Positions 7,458 through 16,003 of a DNA stretch of 40,090 nt are shown piece after piece. A program made the translations under genes and the position numbers. The notes below the pieces were generated by a model. It ran no database searches, was not told the origin of the DNA, and saw only the letters and a program-made list of their open reading frames with translations. Every line of letters starts with the position of its first letter. The first letter of the stretch is position 1. Source of the DNA: Nocardioides sp. (lineage in GTDB: Bacteria; Actinomycetota; Actinomycetes; Propionibacteriales; Nocardioidaceae); contig NZ_JASLGR010000010.1 in NCBI RefSeq assembly GCF_030150155.1, forward strand, positions 1 through 40,090, written 5' to 3'.

Positions 7458-8269
7458 CACTGCTCTGTTCCTGCCTGCTGCTCGGTCTGCTGCTCGGTCA
7501 GCCGCTGCTGCGCGGCGTCGTAGTTCGCCCAGATCTGCTCGTCGGAGAGCCCCTGGGCCTTGCCGTCGCGGTAGATCGGGCCGGGATCGACGGCCCGCGG
7601 CTGCCGGCCGGCACTGACCCGCCAGTAGCCCATCACGTCGTAGGCGCTGCTGGGCAGCTTGCGCTCGCGCATCAGGTGCTTGCGGATGGCGCGCATCTGC
7701 GCCGACTCCCCCGCCATCCAGAAGTAGCCCTCGCCCTCGGGCCAGGCGATGGACTCGACCAGCTCGGCGAGGTGATCGCCGTGACCGGGCATCCACTCCA
7801 CCGGGTGGTCGGCGTCGGCGGGCAGGTAGGACGCCAGCGGGTCGGGCACCTCGGCCCAGACCCGGATCGGCAGCTCGGGATGGGTCTCCCGGATCCGCGC
7901 CATCGCCGGCAGCGCCGTCAGGTCGCCGACCAGGAGCAGCCACTGCGCACCCGCGGGGAGCTCGAAGGAACCCTTCGCGTCGGTCACCGTGACGGTCTGG
8001 CCGACCAGGGACTCGGGGTCGGCCTGGGTCCACTCGGTGACCAGCCCGACGTCGTGGACGGCGATGTCCAGCGTCATCAGCGAGCCCTCCAGGGCGCGCA
8101 CGGTGTAGTAGCGCGACTGGAACTGGCCCGGCACGATCAACCCGACCCACTCGTCGGGGATCTGGGTGGACACGAAGGTCGGCACATCGAGCACGATCCG
8201 AACCAGATGCTCGGAGAGGTGCTCGCGACGTACCACCGTCGCACTGTGGTGCTGGGCCCTGACACTCAT
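7457..8269 (-). CDS. siderophore-interacting FAD-binding protein
   Basis: A 270-residue flavin reductase of the ViuB/YqjH family, which reduces ferric siderophores in the cytosol to release iron. Seen: the FAD-binding ferredoxin-reductase-like barrel with RYYTVRA (about 53-59), then the NAD(P)H-binding half with WLLLVGDLTALPAMARI (about 109-125) and GYFWMAGESAQMRAIRKHL, and the family's C-terminal YWRVSAG. The last 15 residues are Gln/Glu-rich and variable. The gene starts 47 bp after tmsB and is coupled to era by the TGATG overlap. A GAGACT-C-AGTCTC palindrome (8272-8284) lies directly upstream of the ATG. No DtxR-type iron box is visible, so iron control of this gene is not shown by the sequence. 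Confidence 0.88.
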   Translation of the reverse strand: MSVRAQHHSATVVRREHLSEHLVRIVLDVPTFVSTQIPDEWVGLIVPGQFQSRYYTVRALEGSLMTLDIAVHDVGLVTEWTQADPESLVGQTVTVTDAKGSFELPAGAQWLLLVGDLTALPAMARIRETHPELPIRVWAEVPDPLASYLPADADHPVEWMPGHGDHLAELVESIAWPEGEGYFWMAGESAQMRAIRKHLMRERKLPSSAYDVMGYWRVSAGRQPRAVDPGPIYRDGKAQGLSDEQIWANYDAAQQRLTEQQTEQQAGTEQ

Positions 8270-8271
8270 GG

Positions 8272-8303
8272 AGACTCAGTCTCGCAGGTCAGGGCCCAGA
8301 CCC
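8272..8303. promoter_or_regulatory. two small palindromes upstream of the siderophore-interacting gene
   Basis: The 47-bp gap between tmsB and the siderophore-interacting gene holds GAGACT-C-AGTCTC (8272-8284, perfect) and GGTCAGGGCCCAGACC (8288-8303, one mismatched pair around GGGCCC). They could be an operator or a weak terminator of tmsB. Neither matches an iron box I know. Confidence 0.35.
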
Positions 8304-8316
8304 AGAACTTGCAGGC

Positions 8317-9606
8317 TCAGACGCCGAAGTCGTGACGCATCGGGTAGCTGGTCTGCCCGCCGACGGTCTTGGTGAACAGCGTGTGGTGCAGCTGGATCTC
8401 GTTGTGCTCGAACCCGACCCGCGAGCCGGCGATGTAGAGACCCCAGATCTTCGCCGTGCCCAGGTCGGTCTCGGCGACGCAGGCGTCCCAGTGGTCGACC
8501 AGGTTCTGGTTCCACCCGGTCAGCGTCTTGGCGTAGTGGCGGCGGAAGTTCTCGTGGTGCTGCAGCTCGAAGCCGGCGTTCTCGCCGGCCGCGACCACGG
8601 TGCCCGACCCGGCGAGCTCACCGTCGGGGAAGACGTAGCGGTCGATGAACGCGCCCGCTCCCCCGTTGTTGGTGTTGTCGTTGCGGGTGATGGTGTGGTT
8701 CAGCAGACGACCGTCGTCCTTGAGCCGGCTGCGCAGGAAGCCGAAGTACGTCTCGTAGTTCTTCACCCCGATGTGCTCGGTCATGCCAATCGAGCTGATC
8801 GCGTCGAAGTCGCGCTCGGCGACGTCGCGGTAGTCGGAGAAGCGCACCTCGGCGAGGTCGTCGAGACCGTCGCGCTTGATCGCCTCGGCCGCCCAGGTGG
8901 CCTGCTCGCGCGAGAGCGTCACGCCGAGCGCCTTGACGCCGTAGTGCTTGGCCGCGTGACGCACCATCGAGCCCCAGCCGCAGCCGACGTCGAGCAGACG
9001 CATCCCGGGCTTGAGGCCGAGCTTGCGGCAGATCAGGTCGAACTTCTCGGCCTGGGCCTCCTCCAGCGTCGCGTCCTCGTGCGGGAAGACGGCGCAGGTG
9101 TAGGCCATCGACTCACCCAGCACGTACTCGTAGAACGTGTTGGAGACGTCGTAGTGGTGGTGGATCGCCTCGGCGTCGCGCTTCTGGCTGTGCCGACCGA
9201 GCTGAGTCAGGCTGCGCAGGCCCTCGACCTTGTGCCGCCAGGCAGGCAGGTTCTCGTGCGGCGGCGGCTTGGGCGGCACGAAGCTGCCCGCACCGAGGTC
9301 CTTGAGGATCCGGGTCAGCTCGCCCACCGAGGGCCGGGCGAAGTCGGTGGAGCCGACGATCAGCTTGAGGATCGGGTACGGGTCGCCGGGGTGGGTGCCG
9401 ATCAGCTCGATGTCGCCGCTGACGTAGGCGCGGGCCAGACCGAGGTCGCCCGGCGCGGTCAGGATGTACTGCAGGCCACGCTGGTTGAGGATGCGCAGCC
9501 CGTACGGCGACGAGGTGTCGCCCGACTCGGAGCCGTCGTAGGCGTTGATCTTGATCGGCAGACCGCCGTCGAAGAATCCGTTGATGGTGTTTGCAATGGT
9601 GGTCAT
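8317..9606 (-). CDS. tmsB: 10-methyl fatty acid synthesis methyltransferase (TmsB/BfaB-type, CFA-synthase family)
   Basis: A 429-residue S-adenosylmethionine-dependent methyltransferase related to cyclopropane fatty acid synthase. Seen: the SAM-binding motif LLDVGCGWGS (204-213), the family signature HHYDVSNTFYEYVLG (about 150-164) with AYTCAVF, and ISSIGMTEHIG. Paired with the upstream FAD protein, it matches the TmsA/TmsB (BfaA/BfaB) system: TmsB methylates the double bond of oleoyl phospholipid to a 10-methylene intermediate and TmsA reduces it to a 10-methyl (tuberculostearic-type) acyl chain. Its ATG overlaps the tmsA stop by 4 nt (ATGA). A plain cyclopropane synthase is the alternative, but the tight tmsA partner argues against it. 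No tmsC is seen nearby. Confidence 0.85.
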   Translation of the reverse strand: MTTIANTINGFFDGGLPIKINAYDGSESGDTSSPYGLRILNQRGLQYILTAPGDLGLARAYVSGDIELIGTHPGDPYPILKLIVGSTDFARPSVGELTRILKDLGAGSFVPPKPPPHENLPAWRHKVEGLRSLTQLGRHSQKRDAEAIHHHYDVSNTFYEYVLGESMAYTCAVFPHEDATLEEAQAEKFDLICRKLGLKPGMRLLDVGCGWGSMVRHAAKHYGVKALGVTLSREQATWAAEAIKRDGLDDLAEVRFSDYRDVAERDFDAISSIGMTEHIGVKNYETYFGFLRSRLKDDGRLLNHTITRNDNTNNGGAGAFIDRYVFPDGELAGSGTVVAAGENAGFELQHHENFRRHYAKTLTGWNQNLVDHWDACVAETDLGTAKIWGLYIAGSRVGFEHNEIQLHHTLFTKTVGGQTSYPMRHDFGV

Positions 9607-10982
9607 CGCGACTTCACCGCCTTGTCGTAGAGGCTGGTCAGCCTGTTGTTCGGGTCGTAGATCGCCTTGACGGCGTCGAGGTTGGCGACGTTGTAGAGCG
9701 CGTCGAAGGTGGCCTTGTCGTAGAAGGCCTCGGAGTAGAGCGACTTGTGGCCGCCGAGCTCGTGCACCTTGGCCTCGATGGCGCGGTTCTTCGGCGCGTG
9801 GGGCGCGTCCTCGCCCACGTGCACGGTGCCCCAGAAGCCCACGTTGACGTAGACGTCACCGGGAGCCAGCGGGTAGGAGCGCCACGGCCGGGTGGCCTTG
9901 AGCGGGCAGAGCCAGACCGGGCGCATCCCGATCTCGGCGTCGAACCAGTCCAGGAACGCGGGCAGGTTCGCGACCGGCACCTCGATGTCCTGGACGACGC
10001 GCTCGCGGCGCGGACGCCCGGCGCGGTCGTCGAGCTTGTCGGCGATGCCGAAGCGGCGGTCCAGGCCGAGCAGCTTCATGTACACGTCGCTGCGGCGGTA
10101 CCGACGCGGCCAGAACCGACGGATCTTCGGGTTCTGCGCACCGAAGGCCCCCGAGCACCAGAACCAGTCGGTGTCCCAGCGCCACAGGTAGTCGTAGATC
10201 GTCAGCAGGTCGGTCTCGCGCTCGGCGATGGACTTGAAGAAGACCTTCTGGCCGGCGTAGTCCGAGGCCACGTCGCCGGGCCGGGAGAAGCCGGTCTCGT
10301 TCGGGGCCACGAAGCGGGCCAGGCACAGGTAGTACTCGCCCGGAGCGAAGGCGACGCCGTCGAGGCCGTCCACCCGCTGAGCGTCGTACTCGCCGGTGGC
10401 CGCGATCTCCGAGATCGTCTTGGTCATCAGCTCGGCGTCGTCGAAGCGGACGTAGCGCATCGCCACGAAGGGCGGCACCTTCTCCAGCTTGATCTTGAGC
10501 CGGGTGGCGTAGCCGAGCGAGCCGTAGGAGTTCGGGAACGTCTCGAACAGGGCTGCGTGCTCGTTGTCGGCCGTCGCCGTGATCACCTCACCGGCGCCGG
10601 TGAAGACGTCCATCTCGAGCACCGACTCGTGCGGCAGGCCGTTGCGGAAGCTGGTCGACTCGATCCCGAGCCCGGTCACCGCGCCACCGAGGGTGATGGT
10701 GCGCAGCTGCGGGACGACGTACGGGATCAGGCCGTGCTCCAAGGTGGCATCCACGAGGTCCTCGTAGGTGCACATCCCCTGCACGTCGGCGGTCTGCGCC
10801 ACCGGGTCGACGGCGATCACACCGTTGAGCCCGCTGACGTCGAGGCCCGGGGCCGTGGTGGCCGCGCGGGCCCGAAAGAGGTTCGTGGTCTTCTTCGCCA
10901 ACCGGACGGGCTGCCCTGTCCCGATGGCGTCGTAGGAGGCTCGCAGTCGTGCGACCGCCTCCTGGTGCTCTTCCCAGGTCAC
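9603..10982 (-). CDS. tmsA: FAD-linked 10-methylene fatty acid reductase (TmsA/BfaA-type)
   Basis: A 459-residue FAD-binding oxidoreductase of the sterol-reductase-like group. The N-terminal half has the FAD PP-loop fold with VVPQLRTITLGGAVTGLGIE and SFRNGLPHESVLEMDVFTG; the C-terminal half is an oxidase-like cap. Coupled to the CFA-type methyltransferase by an ATGA overlap, it fits TmsA, which reduces the 10-methylene acyl chain to 10-methyl using NADPH. Such branched chains (10-methyl C18:0) are typical membrane lipids of many actinobacteria, including Nocardioides. The start is a GTG at 10982: a -10-like TAGCGT (10994-10989) lies just 6 nt upstream, so a leaderless message is likely. The 95-bp gap before the cdd-like gene is therefore the tms promoter region. 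Confidence 0.86.
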   Translation of the reverse strand: MTWEEHQEAVARLRASYDAIGTGQPVRLAKKTTNLFRARAATTAPGLDVSGLNGVIAVDPVAQTADVQGMCTYEDLVDATLEHGLIPYVVPQLRTITLGGAVTGLGIESTSFRNGLPHESVLEMDVFTGAGEVITATADNEHAALFETFPNSYGSLGYATRLKIKLEKVPPFVAMRYVRFDDAELMTKTISEIAATGEYDAQRVDGLDGVAFAPGEYYLCLARFVAPNETGFSRPGDVASDYAGQKVFFKSIAERETDLLTIYDYLWRWDTDWFWCSGAFGAQNPKIRRFWPRRYRRSDVYMKLLGLDRRFGIADKLDDRAGRPRRERVVQDIEVPVANLPAFLDWFDAEIGMRPVWLCPLKATRPWRSYPLAPGDVYVNVGFWGTVHVGEDAPHAPKNRAIEAKVHELGGHKSLYSEAFYDKATFDALYNVANLDAVKAIYDPNNRLTSLYDKAVKSR

Positions 10983-11077
10983 CCCAGCACGCTACTCCCC
11001 CGAGGTTGCGCGACGGTGTCATGGGGGTCAGGAATTTTGCATCGAGCGTCAATGAGAGGATGCGCCCTCACACGAGG

Positions 11078-11398
11078 TCAGCGGCCGGGGTTCACCAGCA
11101 CCTGACGGGCGCCGAAGTCGCCCAGCGCGGCACTGTCGGCCTCGGCCAGACCGGTGTCGGTGAGCAGCACGACAGCGTCGAGACCCTTCGATCCGGAGGC
11201 GACCGCCATCGCGATGCAGACCCCGACGGCCGAGATCTGCAGGCTCGGCAGATCCACGGTCGCCGCTGCGTAGGTGCGCCCGTCCAGATCCCGTACGGCG
11301 GCACCCTCGGCCGCCTGCGTCCGTGCCCGGGTGGCGCGCGCGAGGGTGACGAGCTTGCGGTCCTCGGCGCTCAGCTCGGTGGCGGGGGTCTCAGTCAT
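11078..11398 (-). CDS. cytidine deaminase-like small protein, apparently catalytically dead
   Basis: A 106-residue protein in the place always taken by the so-called cytidine deaminase between corC and era in actinobacteria (mycobacterial neighbours share this order). The fold resembles the start of cytidine deaminase: AAVRDLDGRTYAAATVDLPSLQISAVGVCIAMAVASG aligns in spirit with the strand-helix core, but the zinc/catalytic C-A-E motif is replaced by CIA and the later P-C-x-x-C motif is absent. Deaminase activity is therefore unlikely. Its ATG overlaps the corC stop by 8 nt and follows a GGAAG ribosome site. Its true role is unknown; linkage to corC, ybeY and era suggests ribosome or RNA biology. 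Confidence 0.7.
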   Translation of the reverse strand: MTETPATELSAEDRKLVTLARATRARTQAAEGAAVRDLDGRTYAAATVDLPSLQISAVGVCIAMAVASGSKGLDAVVLLTDTGLAEADSAALGDFGARQVLVNPGR

Positions 11399-12686
11399 CG
11401 TGGTCTTCCTTGGTGTCGGGGAGGGGCTCGATCAGCACGGTGCCGATCTGGTTGCGGCGCCCGGCGGTCTCCTCAGCGGTGAACCGTAGTCCGTCGACCT
11501 CGACCACCGATCCGGGGATCGGGACCAGGCCGAGGTGCTTGGCCATCAGGCCGCGGACCGAGTCGACGTCCTCGTCCTCGATCCTGACCCCGCCGAGGCT
11601 GTCGAGCTCGTCGAGGTCGGCCAGCTGGTAGCGGGCCGGCACCCGGACGGCACCGCCGGGCAGGACGGTGGGCGAGTCGTCGCTGGCGTCGTACTCGTCG
11701 GTGATCTCCCCGACGATCTCCTCCAGGACGTCCTCGATCGTGATCAGGCCGGCGGTGCCGCCGTACTCGTCGATGACGATGCCGATGTGCTGGCGCCGGG
11801 CCTGCATCTCGCGCAGCAGGTCATCGACCGGCTTGGACTCCGGCACCCACACCGGCGTGCGCATCACGGTGTCGATCCGCTGCGTGGTCTCGGCGTCGGG
11901 GGCCTCGAAGTCACGTCGGACGACGTCCTTGAGGTAGGCGATCCCGACGATGTTGTCCAGGTTCTCGTCCACCACCGGGATCCGGGAGAAGCCGCTGCGC
12001 AGGAACAGCGACATCGACTGGCGCAGGTTCTTGTGCCGCTCGATGAAGATCACCTCACCGCGCGGCACCATCACGGCCCGTGCGGTGGTGTCGCCGAGCT
12101 CGAAGACGGAGTGGATCATCCGCCGCTCGTCGCCCTCGATCAGGGACGACGCCTCAGCCAGGTCGACCATCTCGCGCAGCTCGGTCTCGGTGTTGAACGG
12201 GCCCTCGCGAAAGCCGCGTCCCGGCGTGATCGCGTTGCCCACCAGGATCAGCAACCGCGGGATCGGGCCGAGCACCGCGGTGATCGCCGTCAGCGGCACC
12301 ACCGCGACCAGGGCGACCCGCTCGTGGTGCTGTCGTCCGAGCGTGCGGGGCCCGACCCCGATCAGCACGAACGAGACCACCAGCATGATCCCGAGCGAGG
12401 TGAACAGGGTGGGCCACCAGCGGCCGTCGTAGAGGTCGTGGACCTCCAGGGCGACCAGGATGGTGGCGGCCATCTCCGAGAGCAGGCGCAGCAGGATCGC
12501 GGTGTTGAGCACCTGCCCCGGCTCCGAGGCGAAGGCGACCAGGCGCTTGGCACCCGGACGACGCTCCTCGGCGAGCTCCTCGGCGCGGGCCGGGGAGAAC
12601 CCCACCAGGGCCGCCTCGGCGGCGGAGAAGACGCCCGCGCAGACGACCAGCAGGACGACGGCGAGGACGACCCAGAGACCAGGCAT
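11391..12686 (-). CDS. CorC/HlyC-type membrane protein with DUF21 and CBS domains
   Basis: A hemolysin-C/CorC-like protein of about 431 residues: an N-terminal DUF21 membrane domain with several helices (starting PGLWVVLAVVLLVVCAGVFS), two CBS motifs over about residues 190-320 (MVPRGEVIFIE... and MRTPVWVPESKPVDDLLREM, then IVIDEYGGTAGLITIEDVLEEIVGEI) and a C-terminal CorC_HlyC transporter-associated domain. Members are linked to magnesium/cobalt homeostasis. The start is uncertain: the ATG at 12686 lies 8 nt beyond the ybeY stop; an in-frame GTG at 12719 would overlap ybeY and add 11 residues. Neither has a good ribosome site. Part of the phoH-ybeY-corC-cdd operon. Confidence 0.88.
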   Translation of the reverse strand: MPGLWVVLAVVLLVVCAGVFSAAEAALVGFSPARAEELAEERRPGAKRLVAFASEPGQVLNTAILLRLLSEMAATILVALEVHDLYDGRWWPTLFTSLGIMLVVSFVLIGVGPRTLGRQHHERVALVAVVPLTAITAVLGPIPRLLILVGNAITPGRGFREGPFNTETELREMVDLAEASSLIEGDERRMIHSVFELGDTTARAVMVPRGEVIFIERHKNLRQSMSLFLRSGFSRIPVVDENLDNIVGIAYLKDVVRRDFEAPDAETTQRIDTVMRTPVWVPESKPVDDLLREMQARRQHIGIVIDEYGGTAGLITIEDVLEEIVGEITDEYDASDDSPTVLPGGAVRVPARYQLADLDELDSLGGVRIEDEDVDSVRGLMAKHLGLVPIPGSVVEVDGLRFTAEETAGRRNQIGTVLIEPLPDTKEDHDD

Positions 12687-12694
12687 CGCGGGGA

Positions 12695-13191
12695 TCAGTG
12701 CGTGGACGGCGTGTCCCACGCCGGCGAGGGCGGGGTCGCCTTCGACCCGAAGGCCGCCAGGAGCTCGGCCTGGAGGGTGAACATCTCGGTCTTCTCCTCG
12801 GGCTCGGCGTGGTCGTAGCCGAGCAGGTGCAGGATGCCGTGCGTGACCAGCAGCTCGACCTCGGCCACGGTGCCGTGACCGGCGGCCTCGCCCTGCTTCG
12901 CGGCGATCCCCGGCGCCAGCATCAGGTCACCGAGGACACCCTCCTCGGGCTCCTCGTCCAGCAGGCCGGGACGCAGCTCGTCCATCGGGAAGGCGAGCAC
13001 GTCGGTCGGCCCCTCCTTGCCCATCCACTGCGCGTTGAGGGTGGCGATGGTCGGCTCGTCGACGAGCTTGATGCACAGCTCGGCGGCGGGGTGCACCCGC
13101 ATCCGGTCCATCACGAAGCGCGCCAGGACGGCGAGGTGCTCCTCGTCGAGCTCGGCTGCGGCGGCGTCCGCCTCGTTGAGGATCTCGATGC

Positions 13192-13195
<4 letters not shown>
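12695..13195 (-). CDS. ybeY: endoribonuclease YbeY (rRNA maturation factor)
   Basis: Metal-dependent single-strand endoribonuclease involved in 16S rRNA 3'-end maturation and ribosome quality control. The 166-residue product carries the zinc-site motif HGILHLLGYDH (His119, His123, His129) and the upstream GPTDVLAFPMDE loop. The ATG at 13195 overlaps the phoH stop by 4 nt (ATGA), the usual coupling of this pair. Length and motifs are normal for the family. Confidence 0.95.
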
Positions 13196-14259
<1,064 letters not shown>

Positions 14260-14281
14260 GGTGCAGCCATTCTACGCGGCC

Positions 14282-14629
14282 TCAGACCGGCAGCTCGGTC
14301 AGTTTCCCTCCGGCCAGCAGATGCAGGTGGGTGTGGAAGATGGTCTGGCCCGCCTCAGCACCGGTGTTGAAGAGCAGGTTGTACGCCGGATGGCCGCTGC
14401 GCCGGCTGATCGAGTCGGCCACGGCGATCAGCTCACCGACCAGGGTCGGGTCGCTCGCCACGGTCGCGGCAGCGTTGGGCTGGTGGTCGCGCGGCACCAC
14501 CAGGACGTGCACCGGCGCCTTCGGCGCGATGTCGCGGAAGGCGACGATCCGGTCGTCGCTGTAGATGAACTCGCTCGGGATCTCCCCCGCGACGATCTTG
14601 CAAAACAGGCAGCTCTCATCCGTGGCCAT
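14282..14629 (-). CDS. HIT-domain nucleotide hydrolase
   Basis: A 115-residue histidine-triad protein of the HinT type, which hydrolyses nucleoside phosphoramidates and related adenylates. Seen: CLFCKIVAGEIP near the N-terminus (Cys7 and Cys10, often zinc-binding), VPRDHQPNA and the catalytic triad motif FHTHLHL (His99, His101, His103). The ATG at 14629 is chosen because it gives the canonical MATDESCLFC start. It lies 22 bp upstream of phoH on the same strand, so it probably leads the phoH-ybeY-corC operon. A lipoprotein gene starts divergently 27 bp away. Confidence 0.93.
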   Translation of the reverse strand: MATDESCLFCKIVAGEIPSEFIYSDDRIVAFRDIAPKAPVHVLVVPRDHQPNAAATVASDPTLVGELIAVADSISRRSGHPAYNLLFNTGAEAGQTIFHTHLHLLAGGKLTELPV

Positions 14630-14656
14630 AGCAGCAGATGCTGTCACACTGGTCCC

Positions 14657-15232
14657 ATGCGCAACAGCACCCCTCGCCGTCAGCAGGCCCTCGACGCTAC
14701 CCAGGTCACCCGTGCCGCGATGGCCGCCGTCGCCGGGGTGGCAGCCCTGAGCCTGCTCGCCGGCTGTGGCAGCGACTCCTCGACCGCCGCCGACCCGGTC
14801 TCCTCGGAGTCGACCTCGGCCAGCGTCACCCCCACGCCGACGCCGACCCAGGCGCCCAGCACCACCGCGCCGACCGCCCCGACCACGCCGGCCGGGTCCG
14901 CCTCGACGCCTGTCACCGCGCTGGACCTGATCACCCTCACCGCGCCCACCGACGGCCAGGCCGTCTCCGGCTCCTTCGACGTACACGGCACCGCGAACTC
15001 GCCCGAGGCCAACGTCCCGTGGACGATCAAGAACAGCGCCGGCAAGGTCGTCGACCAGGGTGCCTTCACCGCCGACGGGTGGATGGACAAGCTCTACCCG
15101 TACAACGGCACCGTCGACATCAAGACCCTGGCGCCGGGCACCTACAGCTTCACCGTCGCCGTGGACGAGGAGTCCGACGGCGAGTCCAGCAAGGCCCCGC
15201 AGGCGATCACCGTCACCCTCGCGGTGAGCTGA
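14657..15232 (+). CDS. Gmad2-domain (Ig-like) lipoprotein
   Basis: A 191-residue secreted lipoprotein: a basic N-terminus, a hydrophobic core and lipobox LLAGC (Cys37), then a Ser/Thr/Pro-rich linker to about residue 90, then one Ig-like domain (ITLTAPTDGQAVSGSFDVHG, FTADGWMDKLYPYNG, LAPGTYSFTVAVDE) matching the Gmad2 family first described in spore-germination and actinobacterial envelope proteins. Function unknown; probably a cell-surface protein. It is oriented against the surrounding housekeeping genes, separating HIT from rsmE, which are normally close, so it looks like an insertion into the cluster. Its last codons form one arm of a hairpin shared with the convergent rsmE. Confidence 0.82.
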   Translation: MRNSTPRRQQALDATQVTRAAMAAVAGVAALSLLAGCGSDSSTAADPVSSESTSASVTPTPTPTQAPSTTAPTAPTTPAGSASTPVTALDLITLTAPTDGQAVSGSFDVHGTANSPEANVPWTIKNSAGKVVDQGAFTADGWMDKLYPYNGTVDIKTLAPGTYSFTVAVDEESDGESSKAPQAITVTLAVS

Positions 15233-15256
15233 GCCGTCCCTCGCGCGGGGCTCAGC
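15228..15256. terminator. bidirectional terminator hairpin between lipoprotein gene and rsmE
   Basis: GCTGAGCC (15228-15235) pairs perfectly with GGCTCAGC (15249-15256) across a 13-nt loop. The stem includes the stop codons of both convergent genes. No U-tract follows. Confidence 0.55.
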
Positions 15257-15992
15257 CCCACCGCGGCGTACGCGAGAGCAGCGCCGCGGTGGCGGCCAGT
15301 CCGGCCGTCGAGGTGCGCAGCACCTCGGCACCCATCTTGACGCTCACCGCACCGGCTCCCTCGAAGGCCTCGATCTCCTCGGGAGTGAAGCTGCCCTCGG
15401 GCCCGATCAGGAGCAGGATCTCCCCCGTCGCGGGCAGGGTCAGCTCGCTCATCGGCCGGGTGGCCGACTCCCACAGCAGGATCGCCGCGTCGGCGGCCTT
15501 GATCCGCTCCACCACCTCGGCGGTCTGCGCCAGGTCGGTCACCACCGGGAACCAGGAGCGTCGCGACTGCTTGCCGGCCTCGCGGGCGCTCGAACGCCAG
15601 CGCGCCAGCGGCTTGAGGCCGCGCTCGCCCTTCCAGCTGACGATCGAGCGGGTCGCCGCCCACGGCACCACCGTGGAGACGCCGATCTCGGTCATCACCT
15701 CGACGGCGAGCTCGCCGCGCTCGCCCTTGGGCAGCGCCTGCACCACCGTGAACTCCGGCTGCAGCGGTGCCGCGTGCGTGACGTCGAGCGCCCGCACCTG
15801 CATCGCCCGCTTGCTGGTCTCGGCGATCTCGCCGGTCACCGAGACGCCGTGGCCGTCGGTGAGCACGACCTGCTCGCCGACCTTGAGCCGGCGTACAGCG
15901 ACGGCGTGATGCCCCTCGTCGCCGTCGACGGTGACGAGGTCACCGACGGCGGTCTCGGCCAGGGAGTCGACCAGGTGGACCGGGAGCGACAT
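15252..15992 (-). CDS. rsmE: 16S rRNA m3U1498 methyltransferase RsmE
   Basis: SPOUT-class methyltransferase that methylates N3 of U1498 in the decoding region of 16S rRNA. The 246-residue protein has the N-terminal PUA-like domain (GDEGHHAVAVRRLKVGEQV), the catalytic-domain stretch VQALPKGERGELAVEVMTEIGV, and the SAM-knot motifs LLLIGPEGSFTPEEIEAF and LRTSTAGLAA. It starts 11 bp after the dnaJ stop, giving the conserved hrcA-dnaJ-rsmE operon. Confidence 0.95.
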   Translation of the reverse strand: MSLPVHLVDSLAETAVGDLVTVDGDEGHHAVAVRRLKVGEQVVLTDGHGVSVTGEIAETSKRAMQVRALDVTHAAPLQPEFTVVQALPKGERGELAVEVMTEIGVSTVVPWAATRSIVSWKGERGLKPLARWRSSAREAGKQSRRSWFPVVTDLAQTAEVVERIKAADAAILLWESATRPMSELTLPATGEILLLIGPEGSFTPEEIEAFEGAGAVSVKMGAEVLRTSTAGLAATAALLSRTPRWG

Positions 15993-16003
15993 CTCGACCC
16001 GGC

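Noticed and set aside
8270..8316. Iron box upstream of the siderophore-interacting gene
   Set aside because: Expected from function, but the palindromes there do not resemble the TTAGGTTAGGCTAACCTAA consensus.
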